DNA of 64,000 nt from Acinetobacter sp. CS-2 (lineage in GTDB: Bacteria > Pseudomonadota > Gammaproteobacteria > Pseudomonadales > Moraxellaceae), in assembly GCF_016599715.1 (NCBI RefSeq), contig NZ_CP067019.1, positions 2,604,001-2,668,000 on the forward strand. Direction: 5' to 3'. The notes beneath the pieces are model-generated. The model was not told the origin of the DNA. It worked only from the letters and a program-made list of their open reading frames with translations, and did not search any database. A program made the translations under genes and the position numbers. How positions within the stretch are numbered: position 1 is the stretch's first letter; every line of letters starts with the position of its first letter. Of this stretch, positions 1 through 8,779 are shown piece after piece.

Positions 1-810
1 TCTTATGGCACACCTTATAATGAAGATGTGGACTCAACTGGATATTATATTCAGCATCAATTTAACGGGACTAAACTCAACACCCAGATTGGTGTCCGTG
101 TAGAAGACAATGAAAAATATGGGACTCATACTGTAGGTCAAATTGCTGCTCGCTACCAATTGCTGCCATCAACCAGCGCATATGTAAATGTAGGTACAGC
201 ATTTAAATCGCCAACCTTGAATGAACTTTATAATTCATGGAATGGCAACCCAGATCTGAACCCTGAAGAAAGTACATCTTATGAAATTGGTTTTGACCAA
301 AATCTGGCTTATGGTTTGCAAACAGGTTTATCTGCTTACTACACAGAAGTTAAAGATTTGATCGCCTCAGGCAGCAATGGCAAACTGACAAATATTCAAA
401 AGGCTACTTATCAAGGTGGTGAGGCTTATTTAGGCTGGCAGCAAGATGATTTATTTGCCAAAGCAACCTATAGCTACGTTAAACCTCAAAATGAAGCAAC
501 TCATCAAGATTTAAATCGTCGCCCTCGTCAAGGTTTTACCTTAACAACTGGCTTACAAAACGAAGTATATGGTATTAGTGCATCTTTGGTCGCTAAATCC
601 AAATCTAAAGATTGGGATAAAAACTACAAGAACCCGGGCTATGCGACGGTTGATGTAAATGCTTTCTGGAATGTAAACCCAAATGTGAAACTATTTACCA
701 ATATTCAAAATATTGGGGATGTTGAATATAAGACTGCATACCAAGACCAAGGTTATTACTATGTCAACGGCGGTCGCCTCGCTTCTGCGGGTGTAACCTT
801 CCGTTACTAA
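1..810 (+). CDS. btuB: TonB-dependent outer-membrane receptor, probable vitamin B12 receptor BtuB, C-terminal part
   Basis: The reading frame is open from the first base, so the gene starts upstream of the window and only about 269 C-terminal residues are visible. They form the end of a TonB-dependent beta-barrel: alternating aromatic/polar strands, the conserved LNPEESTSYEIG segment, and a terminal phenylalanine-arginine-tyrosine typical of outer-membrane proteins recognised by the BAM complex. The family imports bulky ligands using TonB energy. Assignment to BtuB (cobalamin) rests mainly on context, because the next gene on the same strand is a cobalamin adenosyltransferase. Plug domain and TonB box lie outside the window, so another siderophore-type ligand is not excluded. 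A strong terminator follows. Confidence 0.72.
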   Translation, partial: SYGTPYNEDVDSTGYYIQHQFNGTKLNTQIGVRVEDNEKYGTHTVGQIAARYQLLPSTSAYVNVGTAFKSPTLNELYNSWNGNPDLNPEESTSYEIGFDQNLAYGLQTGLSAYYTEVKDLIASGSNGKLTNIQKATYQGGEAYLGWQQDDLFAKATYSYVKPQNEATHQDLNRRPRQGFTLTTGLQNEVYGISASLVAKSKSKDWDKNYKNPGYATVDVNAFWNVNPNVKLFTNIQNIGDVEYKTAYQDQGYYYVNGGRLASAGVTFRY

Positions 811-849
811 GCTCTTAACAGCAAAAAATTTTAAAACAGCGCAGTTTAT

Positions 850-881
850 GGATAATGTTATGACCGACATTATCCTTTTTT
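850..881 (+). terminator. Rho-independent terminator after the receptor gene
   Basis: A perfect 9-bp stem (GGATAATGT at 850-858 with ACATTATCC at 867-875) encloses an 8-nt loop and is followed by six T residues. It lies between the receptor stop codon and the start of the adenosyltransferase. Confidence 0.8.
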
Positions 882-912
882 ATTGTATTCATCAAAAACT
901 CAAGGAACAGAT

Positions 913-1491
913 ATGGGCCACCGTTTAAGTAAAATCTATACCCGTACCGGCGACTCAGGCACAACTGGACTCGGTGATGGTTCGCGTGTCGCCAAAGATG
1001 ACTTGCGCATTACGGCACTAGGCGATGTGGATGAGCTGAATGCCTGTATTGGCGTACTTCGCTCACAGATTGCCCACAGTACTATTGCAGAAAAAGCCAA
1101 CTGGGATAAATCCTTAAGCCTGATTCAGCACTGGTTATTCGACCTCGGCGGTGAAGTCTGCATTCCAAACTTTAACCTGGTTCAAGCGGTTTCCATCGAG
1201 TTTTTGGAAAATGACATTGACCGTATGAACGAAGCATTGCCAATGCTGAAAGACTTTATATTACCTGCCGGAACTTTAGCTTGCAGTTATGCCCATCAGG
1301 CCCGTGCCGTCTGCCGTCGTGCCGAGCGCAGTGTAATGTCGGTACATAGCCGTGACCAGAATATTCAGGCCAACTCGCTACAGTTGCTTAATCGCCTGTC
1401 CGACTGGTTATTTGTTGCATCGCGTACCTTGCAACGTGCTGAAGGCGGATCTGAAGTGCTTTGGCAAAAAAATATTAATGAGACGATTTGA
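913..1491 (+). CDS. PduO-type ATP:cob(I)alamin adenosyltransferase
   Basis: The 192-residue protein starts with the PduO/MMAB signature (KIYTRTGDSGTTGLGDGSRV), followed by DVDELNACIG and, near the C-terminus, RAVCRRAERS and LNRLSDWLFVASR, all conserved in this trimeric cytoplasmic enzyme. It transfers the adenosyl group of ATP to cob(I)alamin to make coenzyme B12. I chose the ATG at 913 because AAGGAA lies 5-6 nt upstream and the family normally begins just before KIYTRTGD; an in-frame start at 883 would add ten non-conserved residues. The gene follows a probable cobalamin receptor, so uptake and cofactor activation are neighbours, although a terminator separates them. Confidence 0.92.
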   Translation: MGHRLSKIYTRTGDSGTTGLGDGSRVAKDDLRITALGDVDELNACIGVLRSQIAHSTIAEKANWDKSLSLIQHWLFDLGGEVCIPNFNLVQAVSIEFLENDIDRMNEALPMLKDFILPAGTLACSYAHQARAVCRRAERSVMSVHSRDQNIQANSLQLLNRLSDWLFVASRTLQRAEGGSEVLWQKNINETI

Positions 1492-1532
1492 AAAAATTAA
1501 AATTTAAATCTGCTATTTGATACTCGGCCACG

Positions 1533-1666
1533 TCATCTGCAACTGTTCGAGGCAGGACTATATTTAAAGTCTAATGTTTTTTGCGAAAAACTTAAAAAAA
1601 TTACGGTTTTTGACGAGTTTTGCAGATGATAATGGTTTTGCCTACTTTTGCCGAAACAAAAGTAGG
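1533..1666. repeat. Intergenic structured repeat-like sequence
   Basis: The gap after the adenosyltransferase holds nested inverted repeats. A 10-bp arm (TCATCTGCAA, 1533-1542) is mirrored at 1620-1629, and a 10-bp stem CCTACTTTTG (1641-1650) pairs with CAAAAGTAGG (1657-1666) around a 6-nt loop. No coding potential is visible. The second motif resembles short sequences dispersed between genes in Acinetobacter; that is recollection and not shown by this window. Confidence 0.4.
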
Positions 1667-1741
1667 TCGAACCGAAGGTTAATTTTCAAGATATAATTCA
1701 AATGAAAAGACGCTGTAGTGACAATATTCCTTAAAGAAATT

Positions 1742-2529
1742 GGTGGTGTTTCAAAAAGTATGCTGAAACAAAGCAGGTTGAATTTTGATAAAATAGAGAA
1801 ATGCGAATAACTCTAGAAATCAAATGTCCAACCTGCCTCAGTGACAGTATAAAGAAAAATGGCATCAAAGTAGATGGGAAACAAAACTATCAGTGCAAAG
1901 ACTGTAAACGTCAGTTTATTGGTGACCATGCTCTGAGCTATCTAGGATGTAATTCAGGCATTACTCGAAAAATATTACAGTTGATGGTCAGAGGTAGTGG
2001 TATACGAGATATCGCTGAAGTTGAGCGAATCAGTATCGGTAAAGTTTTACGTACTTTAACCGAATCGACCTACCAAATTCAGCCTAAACAAAGTCATTAT
2101 GAGTCTCTTGAAGTTGATGAGTTTTGGACTTTTGTGGGAAATAAAAATAATAAACAATGGCTTATTTACGCCTACCATCGAGAAACAGGTGAGATTGTTG
2201 CTTATGTTTGGGGTAAAAGAGACTTAGCTACAGTTCAACGATTGAAGACAAAGCTTAAACAATTAGGTATTCACTACACCCGAATTGCAAGTGATCATTG
2301 GGACAGTTTCATAACTGCTTTTAAAAACTGCAAGCAAAGTATTGGTAAATTTTTTACTGTAGGTATTGAAGGTAATAATTGCAAAATAAGGCATCGAATT
2401 AGGCGCGGTTTTAGAAGGAGTTGTAATTTTTCAAAAAAGATTGAAAACCATTTTAAAGCTTTCGACTTAACCTTTTTTTACATCAATAATGGCTTCATTT
2501 AATGTCAGCATACTTTTTGAAACACCACC
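1742..2529 (+). mobile_element. IS1-family insertion sequence, copy A
   Basis: The 788-bp element has perfect 25-bp terminal inverted repeats beginning GGTGGTGTTTCAAAAAGTAT and is flanked by the 8-bp target duplication AAGAAATT (1734-1741 and 2530-2537). It carries one transposase gene. The translated transposase is identical to that of copy C (55449-56236), and the nucleotide stretches compared by eye agree; copy B, 31 bp away, differs at many sites. The intact duplication shows an independent, probably recent, insertion. Confidence 0.95.
1801..2502 (+). CDS. IS1-family transposase (copy A)
   Basis: The 233-residue single-frame transposase corresponds to an InsAB fusion and needs no frameshift, unlike classical IS1. 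It has an N-terminal zinc-binding motif (CPTC and CKDC near residues 9-36), a helix-turn-helix region, and a DDE catalytic domain with D in VDEFW, D in SDHWDSF and E in the IEGNN/KIENH region. The product cuts and joins the ends of its own element. The start lies 59 bp inside the left inverted repeat, and the gene fills the element. Confidence 0.93.
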   Translation: MRITLEIKCPTCLSDSIKKNGIKVDGKQNYQCKDCKRQFIGDHALSYLGCNSGITRKILQLMVRGSGIRDIAEVERISIGKVLRTLTESTYQIQPKQSHYESLEVDEFWTFVGNKNNKQWLIYAYHRETGEIVAYVWGKRDLATVQRLKTKLKQLGIHYTRIASDHWDSFITAFKNCKQSIGKFFTVGIEGNNCKIRHRIRRGFRRSCNFSKKIENHFKAFDLTFFYINNGFI

Positions 2530-2560
2530 AAGAAATTAATAAATCCATATTTAAAATTTG

Positions 2561-3348
2561 GGTGGTGTATCAAAAAGTATGCTAAAAAAAAGCAGGTTGA
2601 GTTTTGATAAAATAGAGAAATGCAAATAACTCTAGAAATCAAATGTCCAACCTGCCTCAGTGACAATATAAAGAAAAATGGCATCAAAGTAGATGGGAAA
2701 CAGAACTACCAATGCAAAGACTGCAAACGTCAGTTTATTGGTGACCATGCTCTGAGCTATCTAGGATGTAATTCTGGCATTACTCGTAAAATATTACAGT
2801 TAATGGTCAGAGGCAGCGGTATACGAGATATCGCTGAAGTTGAGCGCATTAGTATCGGTAAAGTCTTACGGACTTTAACTGAATCGGCCTATCAAATTCA
2901 GCCTAAACAAAGTCATTATGAATCTCTCGAAGTAGATGAATTCTGGACTTTTGTTGGAAATAAAAATAATAAACAATGGCTTATTTACGCTTACCATCGA
3001 GAAACAGGTGAGATTGTTGCTTATGTTTGGGGTAAGAGAGATTTAGCTACAGTCCAAAGGTTGAAGACAAAGCTTAAACAATTAGGTATTCACTACACCC
3101 GAATTGCAAGTGATCATTGGGACAGTTTCATCACTGCTTTTAAAAACTGCAAGCAAAGTATTGGTAAGTTTTTTACTGTAGGAATTGAAGGTAATAATTG
3201 CAAAATAAGGCATCGAATAAGGCGTGGTTTTAGAAGAAGTTGTAATTTCTCCAAAAAGCTTGAAAACCATTTTAAAGCCTTCGACTTAACCTTCTTTTAC
3301 ATCAATAATGGCTTCATTTAATGTCAGCATACTTTTTAAAACACCACC
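2561..3348 (+). mobile_element. IS1-family insertion sequence, copy B
   Basis: The 788-bp element is in the same orientation as copy A and 31 bp beyond it. Terminal repeats begin GGTGGTGTATCAAAAAGTAT on the left and match the right end imperfectly. An 8-bp target duplication AAAATTTG is present at 2553-2560 and 3349-3356. It differs from copies A and C at many synonymous and several coding positions, so it is an older or separately acquired relative and not a tandem duplicate. It ends 46 bp before the GDPD start codon. Confidence 0.95.
2620..3321 (+). CDS. IS1-family transposase (copy B)
   Basis: The 233-residue transposase has the same zinc-finger plus DDE architecture as copy A. It differs at a handful of residues: Q2 for R, N for S near residue 16, A for T in the LTESAYQ segment, and L for I in KKLENH. 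The frame is intact and all catalytic motifs (VDEFW, SDHWDSF, IEGNN) are retained, so it should be active on its own ends. Confidence 0.93.
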   Translation: MQITLEIKCPTCLSDNIKKNGIKVDGKQNYQCKDCKRQFIGDHALSYLGCNSGITRKILQLMVRGSGIRDIAEVERISIGKVLRTLTESAYQIQPKQSHYESLEVDEFWTFVGNKNNKQWLIYAYHRETGEIVAYVWGKRDLATVQRLKTKLKQLGIHYTRIASDHWDSFITAFKNCKQSIGKFFTVGIEGNNCKIRHRIRRGFRRSCNFSKKLENHFKAFDLTFFYINNGFI

Positions 3349-3394
3349 AAAATTTGAAGTAAAATAACTTTCATAAATTGTCTTAGAGATACAC

Positions 3395-4105
3395 ATGCGA
3401 ATCATCGGACATCGTGGTGCACGCGGAGAAGCCCCTGAAAATACCTTGGGCGGATTTCAGTATATCCATGACCTAGGCATTCGGGCAGTCGAATTTGATG
3501 TCCGTCAGCTCAAAGACGGTGAACTCATCATCATGCACGATGACAATTTCCTAAGAACCACAGGTACCAATCAGGCACTCTATGATTTAAACAGTCACCA
3601 GCTTGAAGCTTATAATCAGGCACATATCTGGATAGACTGGGAAAAACAGCTTACCCCGACACTCCGTCAAACCCTGAGCATTATTCATGACTTTGAACAT
3701 ATTGAAGTTGAAGTCAAAGAAGTGGCAACCATGTTCGATGCTGAAAAACTGGTTTTAGAATTACAACAACAGTTACATGGTTTTGAACAAACTGCCGTGA
3801 TCACCAGTTTCGATTTAAAAATTCATCAGGCTTTAAAACGGCAATACTCCATTTTTAAACGCGGCTTACTAGTTGAAAATGACATTCAATACTTGGCTAT
3901 TGAGCAGGCTTTAGAACTCGGTTGCTGTCAAATTGGCTGGATGAACCAGCTGGCAAGCGATGAGATGATTCAGGCCACACAACAGGCACATTTAGGCATT
4001 AGTGTCTGGACAGTCAATGAGGTTGAGCGTGCCAAGCATCTACAAAGCTTGGGAATAGATGGATTAATTACCGACTTTCCCAAAATGATGCTCGAACAAC
4101 TTTAA
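3395..4105 (+). CDS. Glycerophosphodiester phosphodiesterase (cytosolic GDPD)
   Basis: This 236-residue TIM-barrel enzyme hydrolyses glycerophosphodiesters to sn-glycerol-3-phosphate and an alcohol, recycling phospholipid head groups. The GDPD signature is complete: GHRGARGEAPENT at the N-terminus (H6, R7), E33 and D35 in VEFDVR as metal ligands, and catalytic H48 in IIMHDD. VWTVNE and GLITDFP near the end are also typical. There is no signal peptide, so it is a UgpQ-like cytoplasmic form. IS1 copy B ends 46 bp upstream of the start, leaving little room for a native promoter, so expression may depend on the IS or be reduced. Confidence 0.93.
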   Translation: MRIIGHRGARGEAPENTLGGFQYIHDLGIRAVEFDVRQLKDGELIIMHDDNFLRTTGTNQALYDLNSHQLEAYNQAHIWIDWEKQLTPTLRQTLSIIHDFEHIEVEVKEVATMFDAEKLVLELQQQLHGFEQTAVITSFDLKIHQALKRQYSIFKRGLLVENDIQYLAIEQALELGCCQIGWMNQLASDEMIQATQQAHLGISVWTVNEVERAKHLQSLGIDGLITDFPKMMLEQL

Positions 4106-4386
4106 TAAAAGTTTCTGTCCCCACTTTTGTGACTCAATCCGCTATTTATTGAATCAAAAATGACTCACATCGCTGCTGTTCACGGAAGCAGCTTTGACCT
4201 TCGATAAAATCAATCAACCCTTCCCCGTATTCTGTTACTGTTTAGTACAATACACCTGTAGAATAATGCTAGTGAAGATTTGTTCGCTCATGCTAATATT
4301 GAAGAAGTCTTAATCCCTATAATTTGTATTGAATTAAGAATTCATTTATACCTTACCCTTATACGGTTCTAGGAGTGCTGTTGGAG

Positions 4387-5553
4387 ATGAATGCTCCCTT
4401 ACCCAAAGCCCCAATTAACTGGATTGCAGTGTTTGCATTGGTTTTTTTACCAATTGTGGCTGTAATCGCTATCCCTTTATATGCTTATCATCATGATTTT
4501 AGCTTAGGCGCATGGATCAGCTTATTTGTACTGCTTGGTTTTAGCAGTTTAGGGATTACCGCGGGTTATCACCGCTTATGGGCACACCGTGCTTATGAAG
4601 CAACTCTTCCATTAAAAATTATTTTAATGATTATGGGTACTTTTGCTGTTCAGAACAGTATTTTGTTCTGGGCTTCAGGTCACCGTACTCATCATCGTCA
4701 TGTTGATGATGTCGAGAAAGACCCATATTCAATTAATAATGGTTTTTGGTATGCGCATATGGGATGGATGCTTCGTAACTATCCGGCAGCAGAAGCAAAC
4801 TATAAAAATGCACCTGATTTGTTAAACGACAAAGTGGTGATGTTCCAAGACAAATATTACATTCCGCTGGTGATTGCCGTACACGTAGTCATTCTGACCA
4901 CTGTAGGCTGGGCTGTGGGTGACATGTGGGGCGTCGTGTTATTGGGTGGTTTACTCCGTCTGATCTTGAGCCATCATGTAACTTTCTTCATTAACTCACT
5001 GTGTCACATGTGGGGCAAACGCCCTTATACCGACGAAAACACTGCGCGTGACAATTTCATTTTAGCCATTGCCACTTGGGGTGAGGGTTATCACAACTAC
5101 CACCACATTTTCCAGTACGATTACCGTAACGGCGTGAAATGGTGGCAGTATGACCCGACCAAATGGTTGATCTGGTCCTGTTCAAAACTGGGCTTAGCTA
5201 AAAACTTACGCCGCATTCCAAGCTTTAATATCAAAAAAGCAGAATTAGCAATGCGCTTTAAATATGCTGAACAGGATTTGGCAGTATATGGCCATAATGT
5301 CAATGAAGATATGGCAACGGCTAAACTTCGCATTGCTCAGGAATACGAAGCTTTTACCCAAACTTTAAATGATTGGGCAACACTGAAAGAGCAAGAGATT
5401 CAAGTCAAGAAAGCCTCTGTTGCTGAAAAAATTCATCAAATGGATAACAAACTTAAAGTTGATTTCCAATTGGTTGAACAGCGCCTTGTTCATCATCGCG
5501 ACAGCTTGAAAATTTTAATGCGTAGTATTAAAAAGAATCCAGTTTCAGAATAA
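4387..5553 (+). CDS. Membrane fatty-acid (acyl-CoA delta-9 type) desaturase
   Basis: The integral membrane di-iron desaturase has all three histidine boxes: H62-RLWA-H67, H99-RTHH-103 followed by HVDD, and H236-NYHH-240 in GEGYHNYHH. Hydrophobic segments flank the first two boxes. The family introduces a cis double bond into saturated acyl chains with oxygen and an electron donor, adjusting membrane fluidity. The C-terminal 110 residues are charged and probably coiled, longer than the minimal desaturase. The start is taken at ATG 4387; AGGAG at 4371-4375 could also serve TTG 4381, and GTG 4375 is in frame. The 280 bp before the gene contain no gene I can recognise. Confidence 0.9.
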   Translation: MNAPLPKAPINWIAVFALVFLPIVAVIAIPLYAYHHDFSLGAWISLFVLLGFSSLGITAGYHRLWAHRAYEATLPLKIILMIMGTFAVQNSILFWASGHRTHHRHVDDVEKDPYSINNGFWYAHMGWMLRNYPAAEANYKNAPDLLNDKVVMFQDKYYIPLVIAVHVVILTTVGWAVGDMWGVVLLGGLLRLILSHHVTFFINSLCHMWGKRPYTDENTARDNFILAIATWGEGYHNYHHIFQYDYRNGVKWWQYDPTKWLIWSCSKLGLAKNLRRIPSFNIKKAELAMRFKYAEQDLAVYGHNVNEDMATAKLRIAQEYEAFTQTLNDWATLKEQEIQVKKASVAEKIHQMDNKLKVDFQLVEQRLVHHRDSLKILMRSIKKNPVSE

Positions 5554-5566
5554 AATCTGGTTCAAT

Positions 5567-5608
5567 ATAAAGCCCCATTTTTTTGTATATAGTGAAAACT
5601 GTGTATAT
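5567..5608. repeat. Left terminal inverted repeat of the island
   Basis: Reading inward, ATAAAGCCCCATTTT is followed by a run of Ts, GTATATAGTG and GTGTATAT. Its reverse complement matches 14768-14812 with a few mismatches and one 3-nt gap, sharing AATGGGGCTTTAT and CACTATATA. It begins 13 bp after the desaturase stop codon. Confidence 0.6.
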
Positions 5609-5660
5609 GTAAAATATATTAATTTAAATATTTGAAATTTAATATTTAATTTTAATGATT

Positions 5661-5699
5661 AAAGCGTACATACCATGTACTTTAGTATGTACGCTTTTT
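5661..5699. terminator. Strong bidirectional hairpin terminator inside the left island end
   Basis: A perfect 13-bp stem (AAAGCGTACATAC at 5661-5673 with GTATGTACGCTTT at 5685-5697) with an 11-nt loop is followed by T residues. It isolates the cargo gene from desaturase read-through. The rest of 5554-5995 is AT-rich, and I see no gene in it. Confidence 0.7.
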
Positions 5700-5995
5700 G
5701 CTTTCTTAGGCGTAAGGATCTTTTTTATAAATATTACTGATTAATTTGTTTAGAAAATTTCTTAATATCATATAAATGGAATACTTGATCTAACTGAAAG
5801 ACGCAAATTATAAAATACTTAATTATTGCGATAGAAATATAGAATAATAAATAAAATAGTGCCATTGGTTCTTTTGAATATTAATGTCAGAGAGATGAAA
5901 GCTAAAATATTCCCAATTTTTTAAAGCTAAATTTAATTTTCTTCTAACTTTAAATAGTGTAAATTTAAGGAAAAATATAATATTGCGATTAATTA

Positions 5996-8725
5996 ATGAG
6001 CTCCATTCTACCAATTGAAAAAAACATCATTGTAAGTGTGCCTGTTGAATACACTACTTCTCAAAAAGGTACATATTTTGAGAAATTATGTGCCCAAATT
6101 CTTCGAAAACAGTCTTATGAAATTACAGGTTGTGAAGTCAGAAGAACTGGGATGGAAGTAGATCTAGAAGCTACCCATAAACCCTCTCAGAAGACTGTAT
6201 ATATAGAATGTAAATTTTTTAATGATAAAAGTGCGATTGACTCAAAAATAGTAGACCTTTGTTTTGCTCAATCTTTCAGAGGTGACTTCAATAAAATAGC
6301 TTTATTTTCAACTGTTAAATTAGGTAAGGATGCTCAGGGTACTTATGATAATTATATCAAAAAAGGAATTGATTTTTCTTTCTATAATAGTGAGGAAATC
6401 CTGTCAGCTTTAGAGGTAAGCGGTCAAGTTGCAAATATTGACACAATTCAATTAAATGCAAATGTTACCTCGGCTACTCTACTTATTCATCCAGAAATTG
6501 TACCTGTGTGGCTTTTACAAGAAAGTGAAAATGGTTCTCCAACGGGACTAATTGCATATGTTTCACCTGGACATGAAATAAGTTTAGAGCGAGTACGACA
6601 AATTCTTGATAGTGAAGGAAAGCTAGAAGAACTTGAAATAAGGCTTTATGAACAGAAAACCACCCCAAAAAAAACTGAATTAATTGCTCATTCCCCTACA
6701 AGAGAAGTTGTTAGTGGAATTGTATTAGCCGATGACATCATGGATCCTAAACCTTGCCGTCCAAAAGACTTTATCGGCAGAGATGACATTCAAAAAGAAA
6801 TATGGGACTTTTTAGAGTCTGTACGTACAAATGACACAGATTGTAGAATTCTTGCATTGACAGGATTATCAGGAAATGGAAAGTCATCACTAGTTGCTAA
6901 TCTTTCCGACAGATTCACTAATATAAAATGGAAAAATAAACTTTATCTTTATCCGGTTGATGTACGTTCAGCAAGAGGTTCTCGTTTTGTCGCTGAAGCT
7001 GTATGTAAAGCATTTAAAACGGCTATTAGTCATGGATTTATAGAATCTAAAAATAACTTCTACGTTGAAAATATTGACGAAATCACAGGTGGGAAATCCT
7101 TTCAAGAGTGCGCACAATATCTTGAAAACAATAATAAAGTAATGGTGATCTTCTTTGATCAATTCGAAGAAGTGTTCATGAAAGAAGAACTCTTTTCTTT
7201 GTTTCGTGCATTTAGAAGATTCGCTCTCGATATCTCTGCGGAGAAAACCAATGTGGTAGTTGGTTTTTCATGGCGAACAGGCATTTTTTTAGGTAATGAT
7301 AATCCTGCTTACGGTTTATGGTATGACTTACGGGATCATCGAACTGAACGAAAGTTAAAAACATTTGATGTAAAAGATTCTAATAGAATGATTTCTAGTT
7401 TTGAAAAGGAAGCTGGGATTAGCCTTACTAAACCATTAAAAGCTAGATTAATACAACAAGCTCAAGGGTTTCCTTGGTTTCTTAAAAAGCTCTGTATTCA
7501 TTTGTTTAAGAAAATAAAGGAAGGGATTTCTCAAGAAGAACTTTTGATTAGCCAAATGCAAATCAAGAATCTATTTGAAGAAGATTTAGAACGACCTTCA
7601 CGTGAAGTTGAGTGTTTAAAATTTGTAGCAAAAAAATCACCTGTCGATCGCTATGAGGCGACAAAAGAATTTGGTGAAAATACTGTTTCAAGATTAATTG
7701 CAGATAGATTGTTAATTAAAACAGGAGAAAAAATCTCTGTATATTGGGACGTATTTAGAGATTACCTTATTACAAATGAAACCCCCATTATTTCTTGGGC
7801 ATTTATGCCCAACTATGGAAATAGCGTGTCGTTAAAATTCGTAGATTTGATTAAGGATAATGCGGCTTCTATAGATGAATTAGTAGAAAAAACTAATTAC
7901 AGTAGAGGAACTATTCAGAATATTTTTGTTGATTTATCATCCTTTGCATTGGTTGTAAAAACTAAAGATGATAAATATAAACTTAATTGTGAAATTGATG
8001 AAATTGCTCTTAAAGTTCGTAATCAAATGCTTGGACATGTCATTTATCAAGAAGCCCTAGCAGCCTCTAAAAATAATAATGAACCAATTATAACTATTGA
8101 GGATATGTCATCTATTATTGATACAGCTTATGCCTCAAACGAAGAAAAAGCTCAGATGAAATATGTAGTGAAAATCTTATCTTGGTTAAGATTTTCTGGC
8201 TTAATGAGCTTATTGCACGATAAAGTTAGAGTATATGATGCTGATAGTTATTCTCCTGATTTTGGTGAAATTACTGGAGGCCGTAATAAAACCAGTTTGT
8301 TTTTAGCAGCAAGTACATTTGAAAATGCAGTCGTTCTACTTGAAAAAATCATAGCCCAAACGACTATTGATCAAACAGAATCAGGGGCTCGTAATGTTAT
8401 TTCTGATCTAGTCGCATTAGGTATTTGTCGAAGGGTTAGCAATAATCGTATTGAGTTAGTAAAAACAAATAATCCTGAATTTTCGATCGAACAACAACTA
8501 GCTATTAAGGTATTAGAAGCAGATACGATTATCTTGTTAGATAAGCTCATTGTGCATCATGGTGAGGAAATAAATACACTGGTTGAAAAAATGTCTGCCG
8601 AACTAGGGAAAAAGTGGAAACCTGCAACAGGGCAACGATATATCAGTGCCTTATTGCGCTTTAAAAATTTAGCGAACAAGACTCTTAATAAAGAACATGA
8701 CGTAAATGTTTCAGATGTAGCTTAA
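5996..8725 (+). CDS. Mrr-like restriction endonuclease / STAND-type NTPase fusion, candidate anti-phage effector
   Basis: The 909-residue protein has three visible parts. Residues about 20-130 form a PD-(D/E)xK nuclease of the Mrr type: an early FEKLCAQIL helix, then G52-x-E-V-D56 and the E71-C-K73 catalytic pair. A linker leads to a FIGRDD motif and a P-loop NTPase with Walker A GLSGNGKSS (290-298) and Walker B D388-Q-F-E-E, the DQFEE form seen in STAND NTPases. The remaining 400 residues look like repeated winged-helix segments, ending in a W-x-x-(A)TGQRYISALLRF motif. Nuclease plus STAND-type switch is the Avs-like layout: the C-terminal part would sense, the NTPase oligomerise, the nuclease cut DNA. 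The specific family is not one I can name. No good ribosome-binding site precedes the ATG. Confidence 0.75.
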   Translation: MSSILPIEKNIIVSVPVEYTTSQKGTYFEKLCAQILRKQSYEITGCEVRRTGMEVDLEATHKPSQKTVYIECKFFNDKSAIDSKIVDLCFAQSFRGDFNKIALFSTVKLGKDAQGTYDNYIKKGIDFSFYNSEEILSALEVSGQVANIDTIQLNANVTSATLLIHPEIVPVWLLQESENGSPTGLIAYVSPGHEISLERVRQILDSEGKLEELEIRLYEQKTTPKKTELIAHSPTREVVSGIVLADDIMDPKPCRPKDFIGRDDIQKEIWDFLESVRTNDTDCRILALTGLSGNGKSSLVANLSDRFTNIKWKNKLYLYPVDVRSARGSRFVAEAVCKAFKTAISHGFIESKNNFYVENIDEITGGKSFQECAQYLENNNKVMVIFFDQFEEVFMKEELFSLFRAFRRFALDISAEKTNVVVGFSWRTGIFLGNDNPAYGLWYDLRDHRTERKLKTFDVKDSNRMISSFEKEAGISLTKPLKARLIQQAQGFPWFLKKLCIHLFKKIKEGISQEELLISQMQIKNLFEEDLERPSREVECLKFVAKKSPVDRYEATKEFGENTVSRLIADRLLIKTGEKISVYWDVFRDYLITNETPIISWAFMPNYGNSVSLKFVDLIKDNAASIDELVEKTNYSRGTIQNIFVDLSSFALVVKTKDDKYKLNCEIDEIALKVRNQMLGHVIYQEALAASKNNNEPIITIEDMSSIIDTAYASNEEKAQMKYVVKILSWLRFSGLMSLLHDKVRVYDADSYSPDFGEITGGRNKTSLFLAASTFENAVVLLEKIIAQTTIDQTESGARNVISDLVALGICRRVSNNRIELVKTNNPEFSIEQQLAIKVLEADTIILLDKLIVHHGEEINTLVEKMSAELGKKWKPATGQRYISALLRFKNLANKTLNKEHDVNVSDVA

Positions 8726-8734
8726 AAGAATTGT

Positions 8735-8766
8735 AAAAAACAGCTCACGTACAGGGGCTGTTTTTT
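8735..8766. terminator. Bidirectional terminator between cargo and recombinase operon
   Basis: AAAAAACAGC (8735-8744) pairs with GCTGTTTTTT (8757-8766) around a 12-nt loop. It serves both convergent transcription units. Confidence 0.85.
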
Positions 8767-8779
8767 AATAAACTTCCAT

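Noticed and set aside
883..912. Upstream start for the cobalamin adenosyltransferase
   Set aside because: The added ten residues are not conserved, and AAGGAA is correctly spaced only for ATG 913.
1742..3348. Copies A and B of the IS1 element as a composite transposon
   Set aside because: Only 31 bp separate them, there is no cargo, and each has its own 8-bp target duplication.
5554..5995. Possible CRISPR or short tandem repeat in the AT-rich left end of the island
   Set aside because: The repeats are inverted arms and one terminator hairpin; there is no regular spacing of direct repeats anywhere in the window.
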